Shown here piece after piece: positions 39,644-48,590 of a stretch of 64,000 bases of DNA. How positions within the stretch are numbered: the stretch's first letter is position 1; every line of letters begins with the position of its first letter. The stretch lies in assembly GCF_001179965.1 (NCBI RefSeq), contig NZ_CVSH01000052.1:1-64000 (forward strand), written 5' to 3'. The translations under genes and the position numbers were made by a program. This DNA comes from Candidatus Pelagibacter communis. GTDB taxonomy: Bacteria; Pseudomonadota; Alphaproteobacteria; Pelagibacterales; Pelagibacteraceae. The notes under the pieces were generated by a model, which was not told the origin of the DNA, did not search any database, and worked only from the letters and a program-made list of their open reading frames with translations.

Positions 39644-40345
39644 ATCTTGCGATCTATCACTATCTAAATATTCACAACTCGAAATTTTTTTATTTTTATC
39701 AAATTGAATTGAGAGGGGATTCCCAGTAGGTATTTCTAGTTTAGTAATTTGTTTATTATCTAAATTAAAAAGATATTTACAAAGAGATCTTATAGAATTT
39801 CCATGAGCTGAAATTAGTACATTTTTGTTTTTATCGATTTTATCTTGGATGTTAGTTCTATAATATTGAACTACTCTATCAAAAGTATCTTTCAAGGACT
39901 CAGTGTCTGGAATATCCTCTTTTTTTAGACTTTTATAGATTGTCATATTGATAGGATGATATGGACTATTTCTATTTAATGGATCTGGCCTTAAATCCCA
40001 CGACCGTCTAAATTCATGAATCTTTTTTTCTCCTAATTTTTTTTTCATTTCATCTTTATTTAAACCTGTTAACGCTCCATAATGTCTCTCATTTAACTGC
40101 CACGCCCTTTCTGGTGTCGTTTTATCTCTTAATGTATTTTGAATTAACTTTAATGTGTTAATAGATCTTATTTGAAAAGAGGAATAAAAATTATCAATAT
40201 TAATATTTAAATTTTTTATAGCTTCGCCAGCTTTACATGCTTCTAATTTACCTTCAGGTGTGAGATCAACATCCACCCAACCTGTAAATTTTTTTTGAAG
40301 GTTCCATTCACTTTGTCCGTGTCTAACTAAAATTAAATGACTCAT
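39629..40345 (-). CDS. gpmA: 2,3-bisphosphoglycerate-dependent phosphoglycerate mutase
   Basis: GpmA interconverts 3- and 2-phosphoglycerate in glycolysis and gluconeogenesis. The 238 aa include the phospho-histidine motif LVRHGQSEWNL, FTGWVDVDLT, NERHYGALTG and the second histidine ISAHGNSIRSL. It is a single gene on the minus strand, overlapping the end of murU by 15 bases and separated from the divergent VanZ-like gene by 29 bases. In many alphaproteobacteria addB-addA follow murU at this point; they are not here. Confidence 0.94.
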   Translation of the reverse strand: MSHLILVRHGQSEWNLQKKFTGWVDVDLTPEGKLEACKAGEAIKNLNINIDNFYSSFQIRSINTLKLIQNTLRDKTTPERAWQLNERHYGALTGLNKDEMKKKLGEKKIHEFRRSWDLRPDPLNRNSPYHPINMTIYKSLKKEDIPDTESLKDTFDRVVQYYRTNIQDKIDKNKNVLISAHGNSIRSLCKYLFNLDNKQITKLEIPTGNPLSIQFDKNKKISSCEYLDSDRSQDLIVF

Positions 40346-40374
40346 TAATTTATTTATTATATTAATTAATAAGT

Positions 40375-40764
40375 ATGTTAAAATTATTTTTTTATTTAGT
40401 AAATCTAATATTCATCATTTTATATATTTTTCCCGGCAGTATACTGGGCAAAATAATTTATGGAGATTTTAATAAACAACCTCAATTAACAAACGATTTT
40501 AGTTTTAGTATCTTTGATTTTTCCTCAAATCATACATTTGCATTTGCGTTTATTTCATTTTTTGGATTGTTTTTATTTTATAAAGACAATTTAAAAAAAA
40601 TCTCTATTTATTTATTTTCATCCTCAATAATTTTAGAGTTTTTACATATTTTTATTCCAAACAGATCTTTCCAATTTTCTGATTTAAATGGAAATCTTTT
40701 GGGTGTAATAGTTATATATCTTTTTTTATTTGTTTATCTCTATGCAAAAAAATCTATTAATTAA
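40375..40764 (+). CDS. VanZ-like family membrane protein
   Basis: This small membrane protein of 129 aa has about four hydrophobic helices. The VanZ-type motif is present: EFLHIFIPNRSFQFSDLNGN, with the glutamate, histidine, arginine and DL-GN residues conserved in the family. VanZ proteins were named from glycopeptide resistance, but the function of most is unknown and no resistance role should be assumed. It overlaps the next gene, a secreted nuclease, by 23 bases. Confidence 0.75.
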   Translation: MLKLFFYLVNLIFIILYIFPGSILGKIIYGDFNKQPQLTNDFSFSIFDFSSNHTFAFAFISFFGLFLFYKDNLKKISIYLFSSSIILEFLHIFIPNRSFQFSDLNGNLLGVIVIYLFLFVYLYAKKSIN

Positions 40765-41245
40765 AATTGTATTTTTTTTATTTTTCGTAATTCCTGCAAA
40801 TAGTGAAATAATTAAAGGAACCGCAGTAGTAGTTGATGGTGACACTTTAAAAATTGATAATAAGAAAATCCGACTACATGGAATAGATGCTCCTGAAATG
40901 AAACAATTATGTCAAAGAACTTTCTTAAGTATATTTATTTTTTCATTTAATAAAAACTATAAGTGCGGAGAAATTTCAAAAAAAAAACTACAAGGTTATA
41001 CTAAAGATTATAACATTAAATGTAAAGTTGAGGGAATCGATAGATATAATAGAATTTTAGGAACTTGTTATAAAAATAAAATTAATATTAACTCTAGGAT
41101 GGTTAGGTTGGGCTATGCAGTGGCTTATAAAAAATATTCAAAAAAATATCTGAGTGCTGAAAGAGAGGCCAAGAGGGAGGAACTTGGGCTATGGAAAGGT
41201 ACATTTGATATGCCTTGGGACTGGAGAAAAAATGTTAAAAAGTAA
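40742..41245 (+). CDS. Secreted staphylococcal-nuclease-like (SNase) protein
   Basis: This is a thermonuclease-fold protein of 167 aa with an N-terminal signal peptide (about residues 5-21, cut near NSE). Active-site features are VVDGDTLKI, RLHGIDAPE, the basic VEGIDRYNRILG and GLWKGTF. It probably cleaves nucleic acid in the periplasm or outside, perhaps for phosphate or nucleotide scavenging (inference). The start at 40742 gives a clean signal peptide; a start at 40730 would add four residues. Overlaps both neighbours. Confidence 0.85.
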   Translation: MQKNLLIKIVFFLFFVIPANSEIIKGTAVVVDGDTLKIDNKKIRLHGIDAPEMKQLCQRTFLSIFIFSFNKNYKCGEISKKKLQGYTKDYNIKCKVEGIDRYNRILGTCYKNKININSRMVRLGYAVAYKKYSKKYLSAEREAKREELGLWKGTFDMPWDWRKNVKK

Positions 41246-41831
41246 AATAATTTTTTTAGTATTTATTTCTTTTTTGTTAACATCTTGCTCATCGATTCCT
41301 AAAAATACTCAAAGTGGTTGTTCAATTTTTTCTGAAAGATACCTTTGGTATAAATATTCAAAAAAAACAGAAAAAAAGTGGGGAACCCCAATATATATAC
41401 AACTTGCAATAATAAAAATGGAGTCCGATTTTGATTGGTTAGCAAAACCTAAAAGACAAAAAATTTTTAAAGTAATTCCTTTTAAGAGACCATCAAGTTC
41501 TTTTGGTTACTCTCAAGCTGTAAAAGGTACATGGAAACAATACAAAAAAGAGACAAATAACCCATTAGCTTTAAGAACCAGGTATAAGGATAGCGTTGAT
41601 TTTATAGGATGGTATACTTCAAAATCCTCTAAATTACTTAAAATCTCAATGAAAGATTCTTTTAAACAATATATTGCTTATCATGAGGGTTGGGGAAATT
41701 ATAAAAATTATAAGCAAAATAAAAAAGTAATTAATTTAGCAAAAAAAGTAAAAGCGCATTCAGATAGATATAAAATTCAATTGAGCAAATGTGAAAAAAG
41801 ATTAAATAAAAAAAAATATATTATATTTTAA
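41232..41831 (+). CDS. Lipoprotein with lysozyme/SLT-like transglycosylase fold
   Basis: The 199 aa start with a lipoprotein signal (LLTSC, lipid cysteine C19), which fixes the ATG at 41232; a longer frame from 41154 reads through the nuclease gene. The core, with IQLAIIKMESDFDWLA and SFGYSQAVKGTWKQYKKET, resembles the soluble lytic transglycosylase fold, with the glutamate of KMESDF as candidate catalyst. It would act on peptidoglycan at the membrane. Overlaps the nuclease gene by 14 bases and the convergent RND pump gene by 4. Confidence 0.8.
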   Translation: MLKSKIIFLVFISFLLTSCSSIPKNTQSGCSIFSERYLWYKYSKKTEKKWGTPIYIQLAIIKMESDFDWLAKPKRQKIFKVIPFKRPSSSFGYSQAVKGTWKQYKKETNNPLALRTRYKDSVDFIGWYTSKSSKLLKISMKDSFKQYIAYHEGWGNYKNYKQNKKVINLAKKVKAHSDRYKIQLSKCEKRLNKKKYIIF

Positions 41832-44800
41832 TCTAATTGTTTTTTAAGTTCTTTTTCAATGTGATTAATACTTTTAGTGTTTTTACCAATTGCCAAATAA
41901 ATTGTTGGAATAACATATAGAGTAAAGAAAGTTGAAAAAATCATACCAAATAAAATTGTAATACCTACCGTTAATCTGCTTGCTTCACCTGGTCCACTAC
42001 TAAAGACTAAAGGTAATACACCTATTATAGTAGATATTGATGTCATTAAAATTGGTCTTAATCTTATATTTGCAGACTCAATAATAGATTTTTCAATATC
42101 TTTTCCTTCATCCCTAAGCTGATTAGCAAATTCAACAATTAAAATTCCGTTTTTAGTAGCAAGTCCAATAAGAATTATTAGTGCAATTTGACTAAAGATA
42201 TTGATTGAACTGCCAACGACTAGAAGGCCTAATATTCCACCAAAAATTGCAAGTGGTACTGTTAACATAATTGTAAATGGATGTTTGAAGCTTTCAAATT
42301 GAGCAGCCATCACCAAGTATGCAGTCAATAGAGCTAAAGCAAATATTAAATATATTTGATAACTGGTTTCTCTCAATTCTTCACTTTCGCCTTTATAAGC
42401 AATCCTAGCAGAGGGGAAATTATCATTTGTTGTTTTTTCGAGAAAATTAAGTGCATCAGATAGTGAATAGTCTCCAACAATGTTAGCTGATATGGTTATT
42501 GCTTTTTGTCTATTATATCTTGATAATATTGGGGCTATACCTTCCTCTTCAAGAGATACTAAATTAGATATTGAAACAAGCTTACCAGTATTTTTTGATC
42601 TTACATAAACCTTTGCTAGGTTAGATGGTTCTTTCCTATTTTTTATATCACCTTGTAATATTATATCATATTCACGGCCATCCTTAGTAAATTTGGTTAC
42701 ATTTCTTGAACCAAACATAGTTTCTATTGACCTGCCGATTTCCAAAGTAGAAACTCCTAAATCTGAAGTTTTTTCTTGGTCAATTTTTACATTTAAAATT
42801 GCTTTAGTTTGATTAAAGTCATCTTCAACATTAATTAAATTTTTATTTTTTCTAGCTTCATTTTTTATAACTTCTTTCCATTTTATTAAATCCTCATAAG
42901 TATTACCCAACAAAACAAATTGCACAGGTTTTTGCACCCCTCCTGTTCTAATACCTTGTGGCATAACTGGAAAAGCTAATACACCCGGAACTTTTGAAAT
43001 TTTTCTAAAAGATTCCATCATTATTCTTTGACCATCTCTTTTCCTATCATCCCAATGTTCTAACAAAACAATTATAAATCCTGAATTAACTTGTGTGGAA
43101 CTTTTTCCAAATCCGGGCACTCTTAAAAGTAATCTTCTATATTCCCCTTTTCCCACCTCAGGTAATAAAAAACCCTCGATTTCCTCAGACTTACTTGATG
43201 TATATTCAAAACCGGAACTTTCAGGAGCTTTAATAATAACAAAAAATGCCCCTCTATCTTCCTTTGGCATTAGTTCCTTTGGAGCATATAAAAATACAGA
43301 AGTAGTTAAAGCTAATATGATTATTAGAAAAATTATTATTTCTTTTTTTCTTTTTAGCCAAAACAATAATGTTCTTTTATAAAAATCTCTAAATTTATTT
43401 AAACTTACCTCAAATTTTTGAGAAACTTTTGATTTTATATTTTTTTTAACCAAAACTTTACTTGCTATCATAGGACTTAGAGACAGAGCTACGAAACTAG
43501 ATATAATGACTGCAAAAGATAAAGTCACAGCTGTTTGTGTGTATAAAGTACCACTTAAACCTTTAATAAAAATAAGTGGAATAAATACTGCAACTAAAAC
43601 TAATGTTGTTGCTATAATCGCAAATGACACCTGTTTTGAACCTTTGTATGCCGCAACAAGCGATGTTTCTCCTTTTTCAACTCGTCTAACAATATTTTCA
43701 AGCATAACAATTGCATCATCTACAACTATTCCAATAGCAAGAACTAATGCCATAAGAGTAAATAAGTTTATAGAAAAATCAAAAAAGTAAATTGCTAAGA
43801 AAGTAGATATTAATGAAACTGGTAAAGCAATAATTGGTACTACTAAAGCTCTAATATTACCTAGAAATAAATATATAATTATGGTCACTAAAATTAATGC
43901 TATCACAAGGGTTTTGTAAACTTCATAAATAGCTGTTGATATATAGTTACTTCTATCAAAAGATACTTCTAATGATGTTCCATCGGGTAGTGTTGGTTGG
44001 ATTTCTTTTATTTTCTTTTTTAATCTATTTGCAACTTTAATGGTATTGGCATCTGATTGTTGATAAATACCAATTCCAACTACTTGTTTACCGTTACCTT
44101 TAAAAACAGTTCTTGTAGAGACAGGACCAAATTCGACTCTTGCAACGTCTGATAATTTCGTAATTGATCCGTCAAAAGATTTTTTTAGTGGTAAATTTTT
44201 GTAGGTTTCAATTTTATCGTATGCATTCTCTAATTTAATGGTTAAATCTATATCTTTTGATTCTATTCTTCCAGATGGAAACTCCAAATTTTCAGATCTT
44301 AAAGTTTGTTCAACTTCCTGTGTCGTTAAATCTCTTGCAGCTAATGCTATTGGGTCTAACCATATTCTTAAAGATATTTCTCTTTCTCCTCCAAGTCTTA
44401 CTCTTCCAACGCCCTCTACAGTTGCAAAGTAATCAGTTAAGTACCTATCAGCATAATCGGTTAACTCCATATCAGACATAAAATCTGAACTAAAACTCAT
44501 CCACATAGTTGTTCTAAATCCAGCAGATTGTTTATAGACCTCTGGCGCACTTGCCTCCTCGGGAAGTTCATCAACCACTCTTGCAACAAAACTTCTCACA
44601 TCATTTGCAACATTGTCTAAATCTAAATCTGACTTGAAGGTCATCTCAATTCTTGATGATCCATCCTCACTCATTGACTCAATATTTATTAGTCCTGGTG
44701 TGCCTCCAACTCTATCTTCAATTTTTTGAGTTATTTGAGTATCAACTATTTCTGCCGATGCACCTTGGTAATTGGTTTGTATTGTAACAATTGGTCTTTC

Positions 44801-44920
44801 TACATCTGGAAGCTCATCTGTGGGTATCTCGTTAAAAACTACAAGTCCAAAAATAACAAGTATTAAACTCATTACAGTTGCAACTACTGGTCGTTTAATT
44901 GATAAATCTGTAAGATACAT
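41828..44920 (-). CDS. RND family efflux transporter, HAE1/AcrB type
   Basis: This inner-membrane proton-driven exporter has 1030 aa. It carries the typical pattern of one N-terminal helix, a large periplasmic domain, six helices, a second periplasmic domain and five more helices. The proton-relay pair lies in LAIGIVVDDAIVMLENI; the N-terminal RPVVATVMSLILVIFG and FNEIPTDELPDVERP also fit the family. It follows its adaptor gene by 2 bases. No outer-membrane TolC gene is in the window. Substrates are unknown. Confidence 0.93.
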   Translation of the reverse strand: MYLTDLSIKRPVVATVMSLILVIFGLVVFNEIPTDELPDVERPIVTIQTNYQGASAEIVDTQITQKIEDRVGGTPGLINIESMSEDGSSRIEMTFKSDLDLDNVANDVRSFVARVVDELPEEASAPEVYKQSAGFRTTMWMSFSSDFMSDMELTDYADRYLTDYFATVEGVGRVRLGGEREISLRIWLDPIALAARDLTTQEVEQTLRSENLEFPSGRIESKDIDLTIKLENAYDKIETYKNLPLKKSFDGSITKLSDVARVEFGPVSTRTVFKGNGKQVVGIGIYQQSDANTIKVANRLKKKIKEIQPTLPDGTSLEVSFDRSNYISTAIYEVYKTLVIALILVTIIIYLFLGNIRALVVPIIALPVSLISTFLAIYFFDFSINLFTLMALVLAIGIVVDDAIVMLENIVRRVEKGETSLVAAYKGSKQVSFAIIATTLVLVAVFIPLIFIKGLSGTLYTQTAVTLSFAVIISSFVALSLSPMIASKVLVKKNIKSKVSQKFEVSLNKFRDFYKRTLLFWLKRKKEIIIFLIIILALTTSVFLYAPKELMPKEDRGAFFVIIKAPESSGFEYTSSKSEEIEGFLLPEVGKGEYRRLLLRVPGFGKSSTQVNSGFIIVLLEHWDDRKRDGQRIMMESFRKISKVPGVLAFPVMPQGIRTGGVQKPVQFVLLGNTYEDLIKWKEVIKNEARKNKNLINVEDDFNQTKAILNVKIDQEKTSDLGVSTLEIGRSIETMFGSRNVTKFTKDGREYDIILQGDIKNRKEPSNLAKVYVRSKNTGKLVSISNLVSLEEEGIAPILSRYNRQKAITISANIVGDYSLSDALNFLEKTTNDNFPSARIAYKGESEELRETSYQIYLIFALALLTAYLVMAAQFESFKHPFTIMLTVPLAIFGGILGLLVVGSSINIFSQIALIILIGLATKNGILIVEFANQLRDEGKDIEKSIIESANIRLRPILMTSISTIIGVLPLVFSSGPGEASRLTVGITILFGMIFSTFFTLYVIPTIYLAIGKNTKSINHIEKELKKQLD

Positions 44921-44922
44921 TA

Positions 44923-45789
44923 TTATTGGTTAACAATTTTAACTTTCATTTTATTTCTTACTTTAGAAATACCCTCTTTGATAATCTTATCATTGATATC
45001 TAATCCTTCTAAAACCATGATTTTTCCGTAACTTCTTTTTCCTACACTTACCTCAATTTTCTCAACTGAGTTATCTTCTAAAACTTTGTATACAAAATTA
45101 GATTTTCCCTGAACTAGTATTGAGGACTCTGAAACTCCAATTGCATCAACTTTATTATAAATTATTTCTGCATTTAAAAGCATACCTGGAATTAATTCAA
45201 GTTTTGGATTTTTAACCTTAATATTACAAAGAACGGATCTTGTATTTGGATCGACTCTTGAGCTTACAGATTCTATTACTCCATTAAATTTTTTTTTATA
45301 TGAATCTGATTTTATATTAACTTCCAAGCCTGTTTTTAAAATAGATAAATAACTTTCAGGTACTTTAATATCCAACATAATTGATGAGATATCATCCAAA
45401 GTAAGTATAAATGAGTCTGTTCCCAAAACTCCTTGTGCGATTTCTCTTTTACCTAAAACTCCTTTAAATGGTGCTTTTACCTTTTCATCATTTATTACAA
45501 ATATTGTCTCACCTTCTTTAATAAGTTTACCAAATTTTATATTTTGATTTTTAATCTCTTCTTTTTTTACCCTATAGTTTTTCGTTTTAAGTGCTACAGC
45601 AGTCCCAAAAGTTTCAATCTTTTCAAAAAATTGAGAGTTATCAACAACTTCTATAATTACACCTGGAGGAGGCCTTTGAGAAAATTTTTTTTCAAAATGT
45701 TTACCTACAAAATATCTTGCTATAATTATTCCAAAGATAACTATAAATATTATAGAAATTAATATTGTTATTTTTTTTGATAATTTCAT
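44923..45789 (-). CDS. RND efflux periplasmic adaptor (membrane fusion protein), short
   Basis: This HlyD/AcrA-type adaptor joins the RND pump to an outer-membrane channel. The 288 aa have an N-terminal membrane anchor (about 8-26), a lipoyl-like segment split around a very short hairpin, APFKGVLGKREIAQGVLG, a beta-barrel part (SYLSILKTGLEVNI) and a membrane-proximal domain. It is shorter than typical adaptors (about 350-400 aa) because the coiled-coil hairpin is almost absent. It overlaps the sulfurtransferase stop/start region by 4 bases. Confidence 0.88.
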   Translation of the reverse strand: MKLSKKITILISIIFIVIFGIIIARYFVGKHFEKKFSQRPPPGVIIEVVDNSQFFEKIETFGTAVALKTKNYRVKKEEIKNQNIKFGKLIKEGETIFVINDEKVKAPFKGVLGKREIAQGVLGTDSFILTLDDISSIMLDIKVPESYLSILKTGLEVNIKSDSYKKKFNGVIESVSSRVDPNTRSVLCNIKVKNPKLELIPGMLLNAEIIYNKVDAIGVSESSILVQGKSNFVYKVLEDNSVEKIEVSVGKRSYGKIMVLEGLDINDKIIKEGISKVRNKMKVKIVNQ

Positions 45790-46610
45790 GAACGATATTT
45801 ACCATATTCACTCCAAGATCCATCATAAATTATTGGTGAATATTTATTATTTATCAAAGATAATGCAAAAGCTAGAACAGAGGCTGTTACTCCAGACCCG
45901 CAAGTAAATACTATATTGGTGTCTTTAATATCTTTAAGTATTTCTTTAAATTTTTCCTCTAATTTTAAAATGTCTATAAATTCATTTGTTTCCTTATTTA
46001 TACAATTGCCAAAAGGCAAACAAAATGAATTTGGAATTGATCCAGATCTTAAACCTTCCCTGGGTTCCTTTTCTATACCTTTAAATCTATTCAGACTTCT
46101 TGCATCTACAAGCTTAAATTCACCTGTTAGAATATTTTCATCGATCTGTTTTTTATTTTTTACTAGTATTTTCCTTTCTTTTGCTTGGTAGTTAGTTTTG
46201 TTTACTCTCTCAATATTGGTTGTTACTTCCCTTCCTTCATTCATCCATTTTTTAAAGCCACCATTTAAAATTTTAACAGACATAGGATTGTGCCCAAAGT
46301 ATAAAAAATTATACCAACATCTACATGAACTTAATAAATCAGAATTATCATAAATAACTATTTCATCACTATTTTCTATACCCATATCAGAAACAATTTT
46401 TTCCCACTCGTTTATATCCACTAACATATGTGGTAGGTCAGTATTCTTTTTGGAACACACATCTATATCAAAAAACAAAGAATTTTTTATATGATTTTTT
46501 AAATACTCTTTATAGCCATTTCTTTTAGTATTTGGTAAATGCCAAGAGCTATCGATTATCTTAACATTACTTAAATTTTTCTGAAGCCATTCAGTAGAAA
46601 CTAAACTCAT
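45786..46610 (-). CDS. sseA: 3-mercaptopyruvate / thiosulfate sulfurtransferase
   Basis: This is a two-domain rhodanese of 274 aa. The active-site cysteine C237 lies in CGSGVTA, the loop type found in 3-mercaptopyruvate sulfurtransferases; thiosulfate sulfurtransferases usually have CRxGx[R/T]. The first domain is inactive (no cysteine at the equivalent loop). It transfers sulfane sulfur, which may matter in a lineage that depends on reduced sulfur. It is sandwiched between msrA (adjacent) and the RND adaptor (4-base overlap). Confidence 0.9.
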   Translation of the reverse strand: MSLVSTEWLQKNLSNVKIIDSSWHLPNTKRNGYKEYLKNHIKNSLFFDIDVCSKKNTDLPHMLVDINEWEKIVSDMGIENSDEIVIYDNSDLLSSCRCWYNFLYFGHNPMSVKILNGGFKKWMNEGREVTTNIERVNKTNYQAKERKILVKNKKQIDENILTGEFKLVDARSLNRFKGIEKEPREGLRSGSIPNSFCLPFGNCINKETNEFIDILKLEEKFKEILKDIKDTNIVFTCGSGVTASVLAFALSLINNKYSPIIYDGSWSEYGKYRS

Positions 46611-47054
46611 TTAATTTTTATCTAAATATTTTTGATGATATTCTTCAGCTATGCAATAATTTTTCAATAAGGATATTTTAGTTACTACTTTTCCCGAAAG
46701 TTTCTCATTAATTTTTTTTGTGGTTTTTTCTGCAATATTTTTTTGATTGTCATTTAAATAAAATATTTCACTTCGATATTGGGTTCCAAAATCTGGTCCT
46801 TGAGAATTTAGTGTTGTTGGATCATGTATCTGAAAAAAAAATTCTAATATTTTTTCGTACGAAATTTTATTTGGATCAAATTCTAATTTAACCACCTCTG
46901 CATGATTTGTGTTACCTGTACAAACTTCTTCGTATGAAGTTTTTGAACTGTTTCCTCCACAATATCCAACCTCTGTTCTGTAAATACCTTCAAGTTTACT
47001 GAACTTAATTTCTGGACCCCAAAAACACCCACAAGCTAAAACTGCTATTTCCAT
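46611..47054 (-). CDS. msrA: Peptide methionine sulfoxide reductase MsrA
   Basis: MsrA reduces methionine-S-sulfoxide in oxidised proteins. The catalytic GCFWG motif has its cysteine at position 10, and GYCGGNSSKTSYEEVC and FDPTT-like FFQIHDPTTLNSQGPDFGTQYRS are typical. At 147 aa it is a compact form, with a short tail and a C-terminal cysteine (NYCIAEEYHQKYL) that could be the resolving residue. It is the first gene of the minus-strand run with the sulfurtransferase; 33 bases separate it from the divergent transporter. Confidence 0.92.
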   Translation of the reverse strand: MEIAVLACGCFWGPEIKFSKLEGIYRTEVGYCGGNSSKTSYEEVCTGNTNHAEVVKLEFDPNKISYEKILEFFFQIHDPTTLNSQGPDFGTQYRSEIFYLNDNQKNIAEKTTKKINEKLSGKVVTKISLLKNYCIAEEYHQKYLDKN

Positions 47055-47087
47055 TGATTATTAAATTTATTTATCTAAAGTTAACTT

Positions 47088-47969
47088 ATGTTGTCTAAAA
47101 ATCAATTAGGCTTTTTGTACATGTTTTTGTCAGTCTGTGCCTTTTCTATAATGGATTTAATAGTAAAGTGGTCAGATGATTATCCATTAGGTCAAGTAAT
47201 ATTCTTCAGAGGTTTCTTTGGAATAGTGCTTTATTATTTTGTTATTCCTAAAGAAAGAATTAGAGACTTTTATTTTACCAAAAGACCATTATTGCATTTT
47301 TCAAGATGTTTTTTTGGCTTAGCTGCTTTACTTTCAATATTTACCGCATTGAGAAATTTACCTTTAGCAACTGTCGTAAGCATTTCATTTGCAGCTCCAA
47401 TATTCACAACAATTTTTTCAATTTTTTTTTTAAGTGAAAGAGTAGGTTACTTTAGATGGTTAGCTGTATTTATAGGTTTTATAGGGATCTTAATTATATC
47501 AGAACCCGGCTTAAGTTCACTTAATGTGTATTATATTTTCCCAGTTATTTTTGTTTTAGGAATGTCTTATGTTGCAATAAGTATTAGGCAGTTATCATCA
47601 ACAGAACCCGTATGGTTAATTTCTCTATTTTTCTCTGCGGCAATAACTATTGCTGGCTTACTAACCTTGCCATTTGGGTGGATAATGCCAAGCTTTTATG
47701 ATCTTACACTTTTATCTATGATAGGTTTTTTTGGCGGTGTTGCGAATTTGTGGTTAAGCCAGTCATACAAATTTTCTGAAGTTTCCTTAGTTACACCTTT
47801 AAAATATTTAGCTTTGGTTTTTGCAATTGTATTTGGGTATTTGATTTGGGGAGAAGTTCCTTCTGGAAAAACTTTAATTGGTGCAATTTTAGTTATTTCG
47901 TCCTCAATAATAATTTTTAGACGAGAAATTGCTCTAAAAAAAGAACCCACACCATCAAGACATGACTAA
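47088..47969 (+). CDS. DMT superfamily (EamA) transporter
   Basis: This membrane protein of 293 aa has ten predicted helices in two EamA repeats (about 10-140 and 150-285). Family features are seen in FSIMDLIVKWSDDYPLGQ and in the ends of both repeats (SERVGYFRWLAVFIGFIGIL; WGEVPSGKTLIGAILVISSS). The substrate is not predictable; relatives export amino acids or metabolites. Its end overlaps the DNA glycosylase gene by 8 bases, so the two share a transcript. Confidence 0.86.
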   Translation: MLSKNQLGFLYMFLSVCAFSIMDLIVKWSDDYPLGQVIFFRGFFGIVLYYFVIPKERIRDFYFTKRPLLHFSRCFFGLAALLSIFTALRNLPLATVVSISFAAPIFTTIFSIFFLSERVGYFRWLAVFIGFIGILIISEPGLSSLNVYYIFPVIFVLGMSYVAISIRQLSSTEPVWLISLFFSAAITIAGLLTLPFGWIMPSFYDLTLLSMIGFFGGVANLWLSQSYKFSEVSLVTPLKYLALVFAIVFGYLIWGEVPSGKTLIGAILVISSSIIIFRREIALKKEPTPSRHD

Positions 47970-48588
47970 AAAACCTCGCTATTGGAATGTTGCAGTAAAG
48001 TATCTGTCTTCTAAAGACGTTGTGATGAAAAAACTTATAAAAAAATACGATGATAAAATACTTACTACAAGAGGAGACATATTTTTTTCTTTGTGCAAAA
48101 GTATAATTGGTCAGCAAATTAGTGTAGCTGCTGCAGACTCAGTTTTTTCTAAGTTTAAAAAAGTTTGTAGAGGAAAAATTAAACCTCATATAGTTAATGA
48201 TAAAACTTTTAGTCAATTAAAAAAATGTGGCTTAAGTAAGCAAAAGGTTAAAGGCATAAAAGAATTATCAAAAAAGTTTTTAAATAAAGAATTTAATCCA
48301 AAATTAATAAACAAAATGAATGATGAAGATGCAATAGTTTATCTTTCTAGTCTAAGGCAAATAGGAAGATGGTCTGCAGAGATGATTTTACTTTTTACTT
48401 TCAACAGACAAAATATTTGGCCAATTCAAGACATAGGATTACTAAGAGCAATATCGAATAATTATAAAAAAAAATACTTACCCCCAAAAAACTTTATATT
48501 TAAACTTCAAAAAAAATTTTCACCATATTGTTCAGTTGCAACTTGGTATTTATGGAGATCAATCGACGATGAACCAATACAATATTGA
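47962..48588 (+). CDS. DNA-3-methyladenine glycosylase II (AlkA-like HhH-GPD)
   Basis: This is a base-excision glycosylase of 208 aa. Family features are SIIGQQISVAAADSVFSKF, the helix-hairpin-helix LSSLRQIGRWSAEMILLF and the catalytic aspartate in WPIQDIGLLRAI. It removes alkylated bases. It lacks the N-terminal domain of E. coli AlkA, as do many bacterial and yeast Mag1-like enzymes. Overlaps the upstream transporter gene; the stop lies 2 bases from the convergent pyrF. Confidence 0.9.
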   Translation: MTKKPRYWNVAVKYLSSKDVVMKKLIKKYDDKILTTRGDIFFSLCKSIIGQQISVAAADSVFSKFKKVCRGKIKPHIVNDKTFSQLKKCGLSKQKVKGIKELSKKFLNKEFNPKLINKMNDEDAIVYLSSLRQIGRWSAEMILLFTFNRQNIWPIQDIGLLRAISNNYKKKYLPPKNFIFKLQKKFSPYCSVATWYLWRSIDDEPIQY

Positions 48589-48590
48589 AA

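Noticed and set aside
46611-47054. MsrA as a truncated pseudogene
   Set aside because: 147 aa is within the range of compact MsrA proteins and the catalytic GCFWG and substrate-binding residues are intact.
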